Assembly (NCBI GenBank): GCA_017444645.1
Contig: JAFSWG010000037.1
Location: 27,308 to 91,307 of the forward strand
Length of the DNA stretch: 64,000 nucleotides
Source: Acholeplasmatales bacterium
GTDB taxonomy: Bacteria > Bacillota_I > Bacilli_A > Acholeplasmatales > Anaeroplasmataceae
Direction of reading: 5' to 3'
Positions within the stretch are counted from its first letter, which is position 1. Every line of letters starts with the position of its first letter. Below, piece after piece: positions 38,486-47,000 of the stretch. The notes beneath the pieces were generated by a model. The model was not told where the DNA came from and made no database searches. It saw nothing but the letters and a program-made list of their open reading frames with translations. A program made the translations under genes and the position numbers.

Positions 38486-38503
38486 TAATTAGTAAACTAA
38501 TTA
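38486..38503 (+). promoter_or_regulatory. Palindrome in the leader of the fatty-acid operon, candidate operator
   Basis: TAATTAGT-AA-ACTAATTA is a perfect 8+2+8 inverted repeat about 10 bases after the expected transcription start. The position suits a repressor of lipid synthesis such as FapR or a FabT-like MarR protein, but it is not an exact match to either consensus as remembered. Confidence 0.5.
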
Positions 38504-38544
38504 GAACTAGAATAATTATTTGTTAGGGAAGGAAATAATATAAT

Positions 38545-38790
38545 ATGACAGATTTAGAAGTAAAACAACAATTAAAAGATTTCTTTGTTAATGAGTTAGG
38601 CGTTGATGCTAATGAATTACAATATGACACAATCCTTTTCAATGAAGGAATTGGTCTTGATTCAATTGATTCAATTGAATTAGTTTCATTCATTGATGAA
38701 ACATTCGGTGTTCAAACATCTGGAATTGATAAAGCAAATTTCAAGAACATTGATACATTAGCAGCTTATATCGTTGCCCATATGAATTAA
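38545..38790 (+). CDS. acpP: Acyl carrier protein
   Basis: An 81-residue acidic four-helix protein. The phosphopantetheine site is GLDSIDSIEL with Ser40 in the DSI motif (usually DSL). It carries growing acyl chains for the condensing enzyme, reductase and dehydratase encoded downstream. It is first in the operon, behind a consensus promoter. A hairpin after the gene may let acpP be made in excess. Confidence 0.93.
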   Translation: MTDLEVKQQLKDFFVNELGVDANELQYDTILFNEGIGLDSIDSIELVSFIDETFGVQTSGIDKANFKNIDTLAAYIVAHMN

Positions 38791-38799
38791 TTTTTTATG

Positions 38800-38842
38800 A
38801 TTGCAAACTTATTATAAGCTTGCAATTATTTTTTATTTTTAT
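38800..38842 (+). terminator. Partial terminator between acpP and the condensing enzyme
   Basis: ATTGCAAACTT (38800-38810)/AAGCTTGCAAT (38816-38826), an 11-bp stem with one mismatch, followed by TATTTTTTATTTTT. Read-through is needed for the rest of the operon. Confidence 0.65.
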
Positions 38843-38869
38843 AGATTTTATTTTTTGGAGGAATTATTT

Positions 38870-41236
38870 ATGACTGATATTAAAAATCGTTGTGTTATCA
38901 CAGGTTTAGGTATGATTAACGCTATTGGTAATAGTGTTGAAGAATGCTTTACAAATGCAAAGAACGGAGTATCTGGTATTGAAGCAACAACATCTGTAGA
39001 TACAAAGGATTGTTATGCAAATTTAGCTGCAGAAGTTAATCATTTTGATTTAGCATCTATCAAAGGTACTGAAGGTATGGATAGAGTTTCAAAATTTGCA
39101 ATTAAGGCAGCAACAGAAGCTATGGAGGATGCAAAGCTTACAGATTTCAATGATAATACAAGAGTATCTGTAATTATGGGGTCTTGTGTAGGTGGAGCTG
39201 TATCAATTGCTCATTATTATGAAAATAATCATGATGCAGATGATATTGAAAGAATGCCTATTTCAAGAATCGCAAATGATGTTGCATCATATTTCCATAT
39301 TGGTGGTGTTGTTACTAATATTGCTAACGCATGTGCGGCAGGTACAATATCTATTGCATATGCATGTGATTTAATTAGATCAAACAAGGCTGATATCGTA
39401 CTTGCAGGTGGTACAGATGCTTTCGCATCAGTTCCTTATGCAGGATTCTTAGCATTACATGCCCTAGATTCTAATCCATGTTCACCATTCAATCATTGTA
39501 CTGGTATTACACTTGGTGAAGGTTCAGGTGTAGTAGTTGTTGAATCTTATGAGCATGCATTAAAGAGAAAAGCTAAGATGTATTGTGAAGTATTAGGTTC
39601 TGGTGTATCATCTGATGCACATCATATTACAGCACCAAGAGAAGATGGCGAAGGTCAAATGAATGCTATCAACTGGGCTATTAAAACATCAGGCGTAAAT
39701 AAAAATGAAATTGGCTATATCAATGCTCATGGTACTGGTACAGCTAAAAATGATAATGCAGAATTCTTATCATTACATACAATCTTTGATGGAGCAAATG
39801 ATGATTTATCTGTTTCATCAACTAAAGCAATGGTTGGTCACTGCTTAGGCGCAGCAGGTGCAATTGAAGCAGTATTCTCAATTAAGTGCTTAACTGAAAA
39901 TATTGTATTACCTACATTAAGATATAGTGATGAAGATTTAGAAGCATTAAAGGAAAAAGCAGGAAAGATTGATTTTATTCCAAATAAGGCAAGAGAAAAG
40001 AAATTAGAGACAGTAATGTCTAATTCATTCGCATTCGGTGGAAATAATGCTTCAATTATTTTTTCAAAGAATGAAGGAAATGTTAATGTTAAGACTACAA
40101 ATAATGAAATTGCAATTACAGGTTTAGGTATGGTTACACCACTTGGTAATGGTATTGATAATTATGTTGAAAAGATTAATGATTTCAAACCAGAATCTAC
40201 ATCAATTGCTTCACATGTTGAAAGAGCAGATTATGATGTATTTGGTTTAGGTATGACATTTAGAAAACATGATAATTTATCAAAGCTTCAAGTTGTTTCA
40301 GGTATGAATGCCTTAAAGGATGCTAATTTCACTGTTGATGATTCTACAGCAACAACAATTGGTATCGTTGTAGGTACAAGTGAAGGTGCACTTGGTACAT
40401 GCTTAAATTTCCAAGATAATATTACTGAAAAGGGTAACTGTAATGGTTCAGCATTTAATTTCCCTAACACAGTATATAATGCTGCAGGTGGATATTTATC
40501 TATTTGTTCTGGAATCAAAGGCTACAACGTAACTATTACAAATGGTGCTCAATCTGGTTTAGCATCAATCGCTTATGCAATGGATATTTTAAGAAAAGGT
40601 ACAGAAGAAGCTATTTTAGCAACAGGTACTGATGAAAATATCGAAATTATCGATAAGATTTATAGACAACAAAATATGGTAGCTGATTCAGTAAATGCAC
40701 CATATGAAAATAAAAATGGATTTACATTATCTGATGGATCAATTTCAATTTTACTTGAAAATAAGAACGATGCCTTAAAGCGTGGCGCTAAGGTTTATGC
40801 AAAAGTTAAGGGCTATGGTATGGCTCATAAGAGTGTAGGATTCAATACAATTGAAGGCTCATCTAGCGCTTTAGTTGCAGCAATTAATGACGCACTTAAG
40901 GATGCAAATATTAGTGCATCAGATATCGATGGTATCGTAGGATTTGCAAATGGTGATAAGGTAATTAACGCTGAAGAAGCAAAAGGCTTAAATGCTGTAT
41001 TTGGTGATAAAGCATTACCTATTATCAATTTAAAGGATAATTTAGGTGAATCAAGAAGTGCTGGTGCCGCACTTGGTGTTGCACATACTGCATTATTATT
41101 ATCAGGTAAATTAAATGAAACTAACGCATTTGTAAATGGTAAGAAAACTAAAGTATCTGCAAATGCTTTAAATAAGGTATTAGTTGTTTCTTATGGCTTT
41201 GGTGGTAGCTATACTGCCATTGTTGTAGAAAGATAA
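38870..41236 (+). CDS. fabF: Fused beta-ketoacyl-ACP synthase: active FabF-like domain plus inactive second KS domain
   Basis: 788 residues, twice the normal FabF length. Domain 1 (about 5-405) has an intact Cys-His-His triad: NACAAG with Cys155, HGTGT with His287 and GHCLGAAG with His324. Domain 2 (about 415-788) keeps the thiolase fold (ITGLGMVTPLG, SIAYAMDILRKG, SYGFGGSYTAIV). Its Cys is replaced (NGAQSG, Ala560), HGTGT reads ANGDKV, and GHxxGAAG reads NLGESRSAGAALG, so it cannot condense. This resembles the KS plus chain-length-factor pair of type II polyketide systems, fused. The ATG at 38870, with GGAGGA upstream, was chosen; a longer frame from 38801 runs into the hairpin. It is the only condensing enzyme of the operon. 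Confidence 0.85.
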   Translation: MTDIKNRCVITGLGMINAIGNSVEECFTNAKNGVSGIEATTSVDTKDCYANLAAEVNHFDLASIKGTEGMDRVSKFAIKAATEAMEDAKLTDFNDNTRVSVIMGSCVGGAVSIAHYYENNHDADDIERMPISRIANDVASYFHIGGVVTNIANACAAGTISIAYACDLIRSNKADIVLAGGTDAFASVPYAGFLALHALDSNPCSPFNHCTGITLGEGSGVVVVESYEHALKRKAKMYCEVLGSGVSSDAHHITAPREDGEGQMNAINWAIKTSGVNKNEIGYINAHGTGTAKNDNAEFLSLHTIFDGANDDLSVSSTKAMVGHCLGAAGAIEAVFSIKCLTENIVLPTLRYSDEDLEALKEKAGKIDFIPNKAREKKLETVMSNSFAFGGNNASIIFSKNEGNVNVKTTNNEIAITGLGMVTPLGNGIDNYVEKINDFKPESTSIASHVERADYDVFGLGMTFRKHDNLSKLQVVSGMNALKDANFTVDDSTATTIGIVVGTSEGALGTCLNFQDNITEKGNCNGSAFNFPNTVYNAAGGYLSICSGIKGYNVTITNGAQSGLASIAYAMDILRKGTEEAILATGTDENIEIIDKIYRQQNMVADSVNAPYENKNGFTLSDGSISILLENKNDALKRGAKVYAKVKGYGMAHKSVGFNTIEGSSSALVAAINDALKDANISASDIDGIVGFANGDKVINAEEAKGLNAVFGDKALPIINLKDNLGESRSAGAALGVAHTALLLSGKLNETNAFVNGKKTKVSANALNKVLVVSYGFGGSYTAIVVER

Positions 41237-41248
41237 TTGGAGGTTATT

Positions 41249-41980
41249 ATGAAAGTTGCAATTGTTACAGGAGCTTCACGTGGTATCGGTAGAGCTTGTG
41301 CTATAAAATTAGGACAAGCTGGATATACTGTAGTAATTAATTATGCTTCAAATGATGCTAAGGCTAATGAAGTATTAGATATCATCAAACAAAATGGTGG
41401 TGATGGAATGCTTTATAAAGCTAATGTTGCTAATTATGATGAAGTAAAAGAAATGGTTAAAACAGTATTTGATACATATAAGCAAATTGATTTATTAGTA
41501 AATAATGCTGGTATAGTAAGAGATGAACCATTAATTGGTTTAAATAAGGAAAACCTTGATATGTGCTTTGATTTAAATGTAAAAGGCTATTTCTATTGTG
41601 CTAAGGAAGTTGCACTTAAAATGGCAAGAAAAAGAAGCGGTGTAATTATTAACATGTCAAGTGTTTCTGGTACATTCTCTTTACCTGGTCAAACAGTATA
41701 TAGTGCTACAAAGGGGGCTGTAAATCAATTTACTAGAACTCTAGCAAAGGAAATGGGTTCACGTGGAATTAGAGTAAACGCAGTTGCACCTGGATTTATT
41801 GAAACTGATATGATTGATACTTTATCTGATGAGAAGAAGGCTGAATATTTAAAGGTTATTCCTCTTAAGAGATTTGGTACAGGTGATGATATCGCTAATT
41901 TAGTAGTAGCTCTAGCTAGTGATCAAATGTCATACATCACAGGTCAAATTATTACATTAGATGGAGGTTTATCACTATAA
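41249..41980 (+). CDS. fabG: 3-oxoacyl-ACP reductase
   Basis: A 243-residue classical SDR. TGASRGIG (NADPH-binding) is at the N-terminus, then NNAG, the Ser in NMSSVSG and Tyr151/Lys155 in YSATK. It ends with ITGQIITLDGGLSL, typical of FabG. It reduces 3-oxoacyl-ACP. The ATG at 41249 has GGAGG 5 bases upstream. Its stop overlaps the fabZ start (TAATG). Confidence 0.94.
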   Translation: MKVAIVTGASRGIGRACAIKLGQAGYTVVINYASNDAKANEVLDIIKQNGGDGMLYKANVANYDEVKEMVKTVFDTYKQIDLLVNNAGIVRDEPLIGLNKENLDMCFDLNVKGYFYCAKEVALKMARKRSGVIINMSSVSGTFSLPGQTVYSATKGAVNQFTRTLAKEMGSRGIRVNAVAPGFIETDMIDTLSDEKKAEYLKVIPLKRFGTGDDIANLVVALASDQMSYITGQIITLDGGLSL

Positions 41981-42426
41981 TGTTAAATATTAATGATATT
42001 AATAAAAGAATTAAACAACGCCCACCATTCCAAATGATTGAGCGTGTTACAGAATGGACTCCAGGTGAGTCAGCAACAGGTATTAAAAATGTATGTATTA
42101 ATGAACCATATTTCATGGGTCATTTCCCTGATGCACCTATAATGCCTGGTGTATTAATTATCGAATCATGTGCACAGCTATGCTCATTAGTATTCGACAC
42201 AGAAGGTGGAAACCCTGATATTATCTATGTTTTATTAAAGGTAGATAATTTCAAATTTGTTAAGCCAGTTATTCCTGGAGATCAATTAGTTATAACTGTA
42301 ACTAAAACAAAAATAATGGGACCTCTTGCAGTATTTGATGCAAAGGTTATGGTAGATGGAGAATTACGTTCTAAGGGAACAATGACATTTACAATGGTTG
42401 AAAAATCAAAAATTTATGGTGAATAA
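41980..42426 (+). CDS. fabZ: 3-hydroxyacyl-ACP dehydratase
   Basis: 148 residues of hot-dog fold. The FabZ signature is intact: MGHFPDAPIMPGVLIIESCAQ, with His48 and Glu62 as the catalytic pair. It removes water from 3-hydroxyacyl-ACP. The start is in the TAATG overlap with fabG. Confidence 0.93.
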   Translation: MLNINDINKRIKQRPPFQMIERVTEWTPGESATGIKNVCINEPYFMGHFPDAPIMPGVLIIESCAQLCSLVFDTEGGNPDIIYVLLKVDNFKFVKPVIPGDQLVITVTKTKIMGPLAVFDAKVMVDGELRSKGTMTFTMVEKSKIYGE

Positions 42427-42446
42427 TATTTAGGGATGGTCTTGAT

Positions 42447-43181
42447 ATGAAAAAGATTTTAGTTCTTAATGGTAGCCCCAAAAAGGAAAGATCAGCTACA
42501 TTAAATGTTACAAAGGCATTTGTAGCTGGTATGCTATCAACTAATAATTATGAAATTGAATATGTTAATTTATCAGATTTGAATATCAAGCCATGCACTG
42601 GATGCTTATCTTGCTGGGGAACAACCGAAGGAGAATGTGTTATTAAGAATGATGATATAAAAGAAATAAAAGAAAAGATTCTTAACTCTGATATTTTTAT
42701 TGAATCATATCCATTATTTTTCTTTGGTATGCCAGGAACTATGAAGGTTTTTACTGATAGAATGTTATCAATGATGAAAACATATAGAGGCCAAAAATCA
42801 CCTGAAAATGGTGAATCATTCCACGGCATTAGATATGAAAAAAATCCAAAATTCATAGTAATTACATCATGTGCGTATACTGAATTTGGACCTGTATATG
42901 AGCCTTTAATTAGCCAATATGATTGTATATGTGGTAAAGGCAATTATACAATGTTATTTTCACCTCAATTAAAAACATTAATTGATTTAAAAAATGAATC
43001 AAAAATTAATAAATATTTAGATAAATTTTATAAGGCTGGTGTTGAATATGCTACTAATGGCAATTTATCACCTGAAACTTATGAATTATTAAAAAAGCCT
43101 CCTTTTTCAGAGGGAGCTTATAAAATTTTCCTTGATAATTTCTGGAGAGAGGAAAAACAAAAGGGAAAGGAGACTAAATAA
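42447..43181 (+). CDS. Flavodoxin-fold NAD(P)H-dependent oxidoreductase
   Basis: 244 residues. The N-terminal FMN-binding loop is LVLNGSPKKERSATLN, and the Cys-rich segment is CTGCLSCWGTTEGECVI (about 48-64), as in iron-sulfur flavoprotein-like reductases. YPLFFFGMPGTMKVFTDRM follows. It sits inside the fatty-acid operon between fabZ and the second ACP. The operon has no recognised enoyl-ACP reductase (FabI/FabK/FabL). A redox role in lipid synthesis is possible but not shown, and the fold differs from FabK. About 60 residues at the C-terminus are unassigned. Confidence 0.8.
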   Translation: MKKILVLNGSPKKERSATLNVTKAFVAGMLSTNNYEIEYVNLSDLNIKPCTGCLSCWGTTEGECVIKNDDIKEIKEKILNSDIFIESYPLFFFGMPGTMKVFTDRMLSMMKTYRGQKSPENGESFHGIRYEKNPKFIVITSCAYTEFGPVYEPLISQYDCICGKGNYTMLFSPQLKTLIDLKNESKINKYLDKFYKAGVEYATNGNLSPETYELLKKPPFSEGAYKIFLDNFWREEKQKGKETK

Positions 43182-43183
43182 TT

Positions 43184-43414
43184 ATGTTTGAAGAAATTAA
43201 AAAATTATTAGTTGAATGTGCTCATGTTGATGAAAATGAGGTTACCCTAGATGCAAATCTTAAAAAAGATTTAGGTATCGATAGCCTTTATGCTGCTGAA
43301 TTAACATTAGAACTAGAGGAGCATTATGGAATCGCTATTGAATGGGAAGAAATGCTAGAAGTTTACACAGTAAAAGATGTAGTAGACCTAATCGAAAAAA
43401 AGGTAGGTAGATAA
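43184..43414 (+). CDS. Second acyl carrier protein
   Basis: 76 residues. The carrier site is LGIDSLYAAELTLELEE, with Ser34 in DSL. It differs clearly from the first ACP of the operon (sequence around the site and C-terminal helix). Two carriers in one operon suggest separate partners, for example the flavoprotein next door or a specialised acyl chain. It begins 2 bases after the flavoprotein stop. Confidence 0.9.
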   Translation: MFEEIKKLLVECAHVDENEVTLDANLKKDLGIDSLYAAELTLELEEHYGIAIEWEEMLEVYTVKDVVDLIEKKVGR

Positions 43415-43415
43415 T

Positions 43416-43844
43416 ATGAATTTTGATGATTTAAAAAAGGCAATTGAGATTTTTAAGGAATCTGGATTGACATATATGGAATTTGAACAGGATGGTATGC
43501 GTGTAGCCTTTGATAATAGACAAAATCAAACTATTGCAGCTCCAAGTGCAGTAGTAGCACCAGGAGCACCTACTCAGGTGGCTGAAGAAAATTCAAATTC
43601 TGATAATAAATTTTATGTTACATCACCTTTAGTTGGTACTTATCATCAAGCAGCTTCTCAAGGTGCAAAGCCATTTGTTAGTGTTGGACAAAAGGTTAAA
43701 AAGGGCGATAAGCTTTGTATAATTGAAGCAATGAAGGTTATGAATGAAATAACAGCTACTAAATCTGGTGAAATAACTGAGATTTTAGTAAGTGAAGGAC
43801 AAATGGTAGAATTTGATCAAAAGTTATTTGTAATAGGTGATTAA
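43416..43844 (+). CDS. accB: Biotin carboxyl carrier protein of acetyl-CoA carboxylase
   Basis: 142 residues. The N-terminal helical part is followed by an Ala/Pro linker (about 45-60) and the biotinyl domain (about 68-142). The biotin site EAMKVMNE (Lys107) is intact. It is directly followed by accC, accD and accA, making a complete carboxylase set. BirA at the end of the operon would biotinylate it. Confidence 0.95.
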   Translation: MNFDDLKKAIEIFKESGLTYMEFEQDGMRVAFDNRQNQTIAAPSAVVAPGAPTQVAEENSNSDNKFYVTSPLVGTYHQAASQGAKPFVSVGQKVKKGDKLCIIEAMKVMNEITATKSGEITEILVSEGQMVEFDQKLFVIGD

Positions 43845-43846
43845 TT

Positions 43847-45214
43847 ATGTTTAAAAAGATTTTAATTGCTAACCGTGGTGAAATTGCTGTTAGAATCATT
43901 AGAGCTTGTAAGGAAATGGGTATAAAATCTGTTGCAGTTTATTCTGAGGCAGATAAAAAAGCCCTTCATACAGAATTAGCTAGTGAAACAGTATGTATCG
44001 GTAAAGCAGCATCTAGTGAATCATATTTAAATATGGAACGTATAATAAGCGCTGCTTTAGTGACAGGATGTGATGCCATACATCCTGGTTTTGGCTTTTT
44101 ATCAGAAAATCCACAATTTGCACGTATGGTTGAAAAATGTGGTTTAACATTTATTGGGCCAAATCCTGATGTTATGGAAAAAATGGGTAATAAGGCTGAA
44201 GCTATTCATAGCATGAAAGAGGCTGGAGTACCTATCGTTCCTGGTTCATATAAAGCTGTTAGCATGGAAGAAGGCCATAAGATTGCTGATGAAATTGGTT
44301 ATCCAGTTTTAATTAAGGCTTCAATGGGTGGCGGCGGAAAAGGTATTAAGAGAGTTAATAATACTAAAGAATTTGATACATTATATGCGGAAGCAAAGGA
44401 TGAAGCTATGAAATTCTTTGCTAATGATGAAATATATGTTGAAAAATTCATTGTTTCACCTAAGCATATTGAAGTTCAGGTTATGTGCGATAAATTTGGT
44501 AATGTAATTCATTTATTTGAAAGAAATTGTTCAATGCAACGTCGTAATCAAAAAATGCTTGAGGAAGCACCATGCCAATCTATCAGCAAAAACCTTAAGG
44601 AAAAATTATATGAATCTGCAATTAAAGCATGTAAGTATGTTGGTTATGATAGCGTAGGTACAATTGAATTCTTAGTTGATAAGGATGAAAATTATTATTT
44701 CATTGAAATGAATACAAGAATTCAGGTAGAGCATGCAGTAACAGAGGCTATAACAAATGTTGATATTGTTAAGAATATGATAAAGATTGCATATGGCCTA
44801 AAGCTAGCTTATAAGCAAGAGGATATTAAGCAATTAGGATATGCACTTGAATGTAGAATAACAGCTGAGGATGTATTTAATGATTTTAGACCTAATCCAG
44901 GTAAAATTAATTTTATGCATACTCCAGGTGGAATGGGTGTAAGAATAGATACTGCAGTTTATACAGGATATGAGATTTCACCTTTCTATGATTCTATGAT
45001 TTTAAAAATCGTTGTTTCAGGTCAATCAAGACTAGAATGTATAAGAAAAATGCGTGCAGCATTAGAGGAATTAATTATTGATGGTGTTAAAACTACAATT
45101 GAATTCCACTATCTATTATTACATAATCCTACATTTGTATTAGGTAATTATGATACTACATTTGTAGAAACATTCTTAAAGGAGGTATTTGAAAATGCAA
45201 AACGCCTTCGATAA
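43847..45214 (+). CDS. accC: Biotin carboxylase subunit of acetyl-CoA carboxylase
   Basis: 455 residues, normal length. KILIANRGEIAVRIIRACKEMGI at the start, the glycine-rich ATP loop MGGGGKGI, the ERNCSMQRRNQKMLEEAP segment and EMNTRIQVEHAVTE are all typical ATP-grasp biotin carboxylase marks. Its 3' end overlaps accD by 20 bases and contains the GGAGG for it. Confidence 0.96.
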   Translation: MFKKILIANRGEIAVRIIRACKEMGIKSVAVYSEADKKALHTELASETVCIGKAASSESYLNMERIISAALVTGCDAIHPGFGFLSENPQFARMVEKCGLTFIGPNPDVMEKMGNKAEAIHSMKEAGVPIVPGSYKAVSMEEGHKIADEIGYPVLIKASMGGGGKGIKRVNNTKEFDTLYAEAKDEAMKFFANDEIYVEKFIVSPKHIEVQVMCDKFGNVIHLFERNCSMQRRNQKMLEEAPCQSISKNLKEKLYESAIKACKYVGYDSVGTIEFLVDKDENYYFIEMNTRIQVEHAVTEAITNVDIVKNMIKIAYGLKLAYKQEDIKQLGYALECRITAEDVFNDFRPNPGKINFMHTPGGMGVRIDTAVYTGYEISPFYDSMILKIVVSGQSRLECIRKMRAALEELIIDGVKTTIEFHYLLLHNPTFVLGNYDTTFVETFLKEVFENAKRLR

Positions 45215-46067
45215 AAGAAAAGAAGAATTAAAAGAATTTAGTGAAGCATTAGACAAATTAGATATTAGAAAAAAGGATGAGGTTGTTCAAAAACAAGCTC
45301 CTGATGATTTAATGACTAAATGTCCTAAATGTGATAGATTTTTAGTTAAAGAAGAATTATTTGATAATTTAATGGTATGTCCATATTGTAATAATCATAT
45401 GAGACTTCATGCTAAAGATAGAATTAATCAAATAATGGATAAGGATTATGAAATAATCTTTAATAATCTAGAAGAAAAATATCTAGATTTCCCTGATTAT
45501 GAAAAAAAGCTTAATGAGGCAAAAGAAGCATCAGGTAATGATGAATCAATTGTTTGTGTAAAGGGTAAAATTAATGGCATCAATGTATTAGTTGGTGTTA
45601 TGGATTCATTCTTTATGATGGGTTCAATGGGAAGTGTATGTGGAGAAAAGGTTACTTTAATGGCTGAAAAGGCAACTAAAGAAAACTTACCATTAATTTT
45701 ATTTACATGCTCTGGTGGAGCAAGAATGCAAGAAGGAATTATTTCTTTAATGCAAATGGCTAAAACAAGCCAAGCAATTGGTAAATTGAAAGAAAAAGAA
45801 TTATATATTTCTGTATTAACAGATCCTACAACTGGTGGTGTTTCTGCATCTTTTGCAGCATTAGCTGATATTACACTTGCAGAGCCTAATGCATTAATTG
45901 GTTTTGCAGGTAAAAGAGTAATTGAAAGAACAATTAAAGAAGTATTACCAAAGGAATTCCAAACAGCTGAATTTAACCTTGAAAAGGGATATATAGACAA
46001 AATAGTAAAAAGAAAGGATTTAAAGGAGACTTTAGCTAATTTACTAAAGCTTCATAGGTATAATTAA
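45195..46067 (+). CDS. accD: Acetyl-CoA carboxylase carboxyltransferase subunit beta
   Basis: 290 residues. The N-terminal zinc ribbon (KCPKCDRFL...MVCPYCNNH) is diagnostic for AccD, and the crotonase-fold body has FTCSGGARMQEGI and TDPTTGGVSASFA. The ATG at 45195 is chosen because GGAGG (45181-45185) is 9 bases before it. It overlaps accC by 20 bases, consistent with coupled synthesis of subunits. Confidence 0.95.
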   Translation: MQNAFDKRKEELKEFSEALDKLDIRKKDEVVQKQAPDDLMTKCPKCDRFLVKEELFDNLMVCPYCNNHMRLHAKDRINQIMDKDYEIIFNNLEEKYLDFPDYEKKLNEAKEASGNDESIVCVKGKINGINVLVGVMDSFFMMGSMGSVCGEKVTLMAEKATKENLPLILFTCSGGARMQEGIISLMQMAKTSQAIGKLKEKELYISVLTDPTTGGVSASFAALADITLAEPNALIGFAGKRVIERTIKEVLPKEFQTAEFNLEKGYIDKIVKRKDLKETLANLLKLHRYN

Positions 46068-46068
46068 T

Positions 46069-46992
46069 ATGAGTAAGCTTGAAGAAAATCAGTTAAAGAT
46101 AAAAGAATTAGAACAAGAAATTTTAGATCTTGATCCTCAAAGTCCTGAATTTAAATCTAAAAGTAAAGAATTAAATAAAATTAAAAAAGAAACATTTTCT
46201 AATTTAAGTCACTGGGATAGAGTTTTAATTGCTAGATCTGAATCTAGATTAAAATCTCCAGCTTTAGTTAGTAAATTGTTTACTAATTTTATTGAATTAC
46301 ATGGTGATCAATTATTTTCAGATGATCAATCTATTTTATCTGGTATAGGTTATTTAGGTGATATTCCTGTAACAGTTTTAGCTCAAGCTAAGGGTTCTAA
46401 TTTAGAAGAATCATTAAAAAGAAATTTTGGTATGACTTCTCCTGAAGGTTTTAGAAAGACTTTAAGATTGGCAAAGGAAGCTGAAAAATTCAATAGACCT
46501 ATTATTACAATAGTAGATACTTCAGGTGCATATCCTGGAAAAGGTGCTGAAGAGCGTGGCCAATCTAGAGCTATCGCTGAGAATTTAATGGAATTTTCTA
46601 AATTAAGAGTACCAGTAATTTCTGTTGTATTAAGTGAAGGTGGTTCAGGTGGAGCGTTAGCTTTAACTGTATCTGATTATATATTTATGTTTGAAAATGC
46701 TATATATTCAGTTTTATCACCTGAAGGATTTTCATCTATTTTATTTAAAAATACTAAGACTGCTGAAGAATCAGCTGAGATTATGAAATTAACATCTCAT
46801 GATTTAAAAGAATTAAAAATTATTGATGAAATAGTAAAAGAACCACTTGGTGGAATAAAAGCACCAACTGATGATTTTGTTAATGATTTAAAGAAAAAAT
46901 TAATCGATAAGATTAACGAATTAGAAAAACTAGATAAAGATACACTTATTAATAATAGATATAATAAGTTTAGACGAATTGGTCTAGAATAG
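46069..46992 (+). CDS. accA: Acetyl-CoA carboxylase carboxyltransferase subunit alpha
   Basis: 307 residues. The N-terminal helical part is followed by LSHWDRVLIARSESRLKSP, IELHGDQLFSDD, VDTSGAYPGKGAEERGQSRAIAENL and VLSEGGSGGALAL, all standard for AccA. It forms the carboxyltransferase with AccD. It starts 1 base after accD. Confidence 0.95.
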   Translation: MSKLEENQLKIKELEQEILDLDPQSPEFKSKSKELNKIKKETFSNLSHWDRVLIARSESRLKSPALVSKLFTNFIELHGDQLFSDDQSILSGIGYLGDIPVTVLAQAKGSNLEESLKRNFGMTSPEGFRKTLRLAKEAEKFNRPIITIVDTSGAYPGKGAEERGQSRAIAENLMEFSKLRVPVISVVLSEGGSGGALALTVSDYIFMFENAIYSVLSPEGFSSILFKNTKTAEESAEIMKLTSHDLKELKIIDEIVKEPLGGIKAPTDDFVNDLKKKLIDKINELEKLDKDTLINNRYNKFRRIGLE

Positions 46993-47000
46993 GAGTTTAT

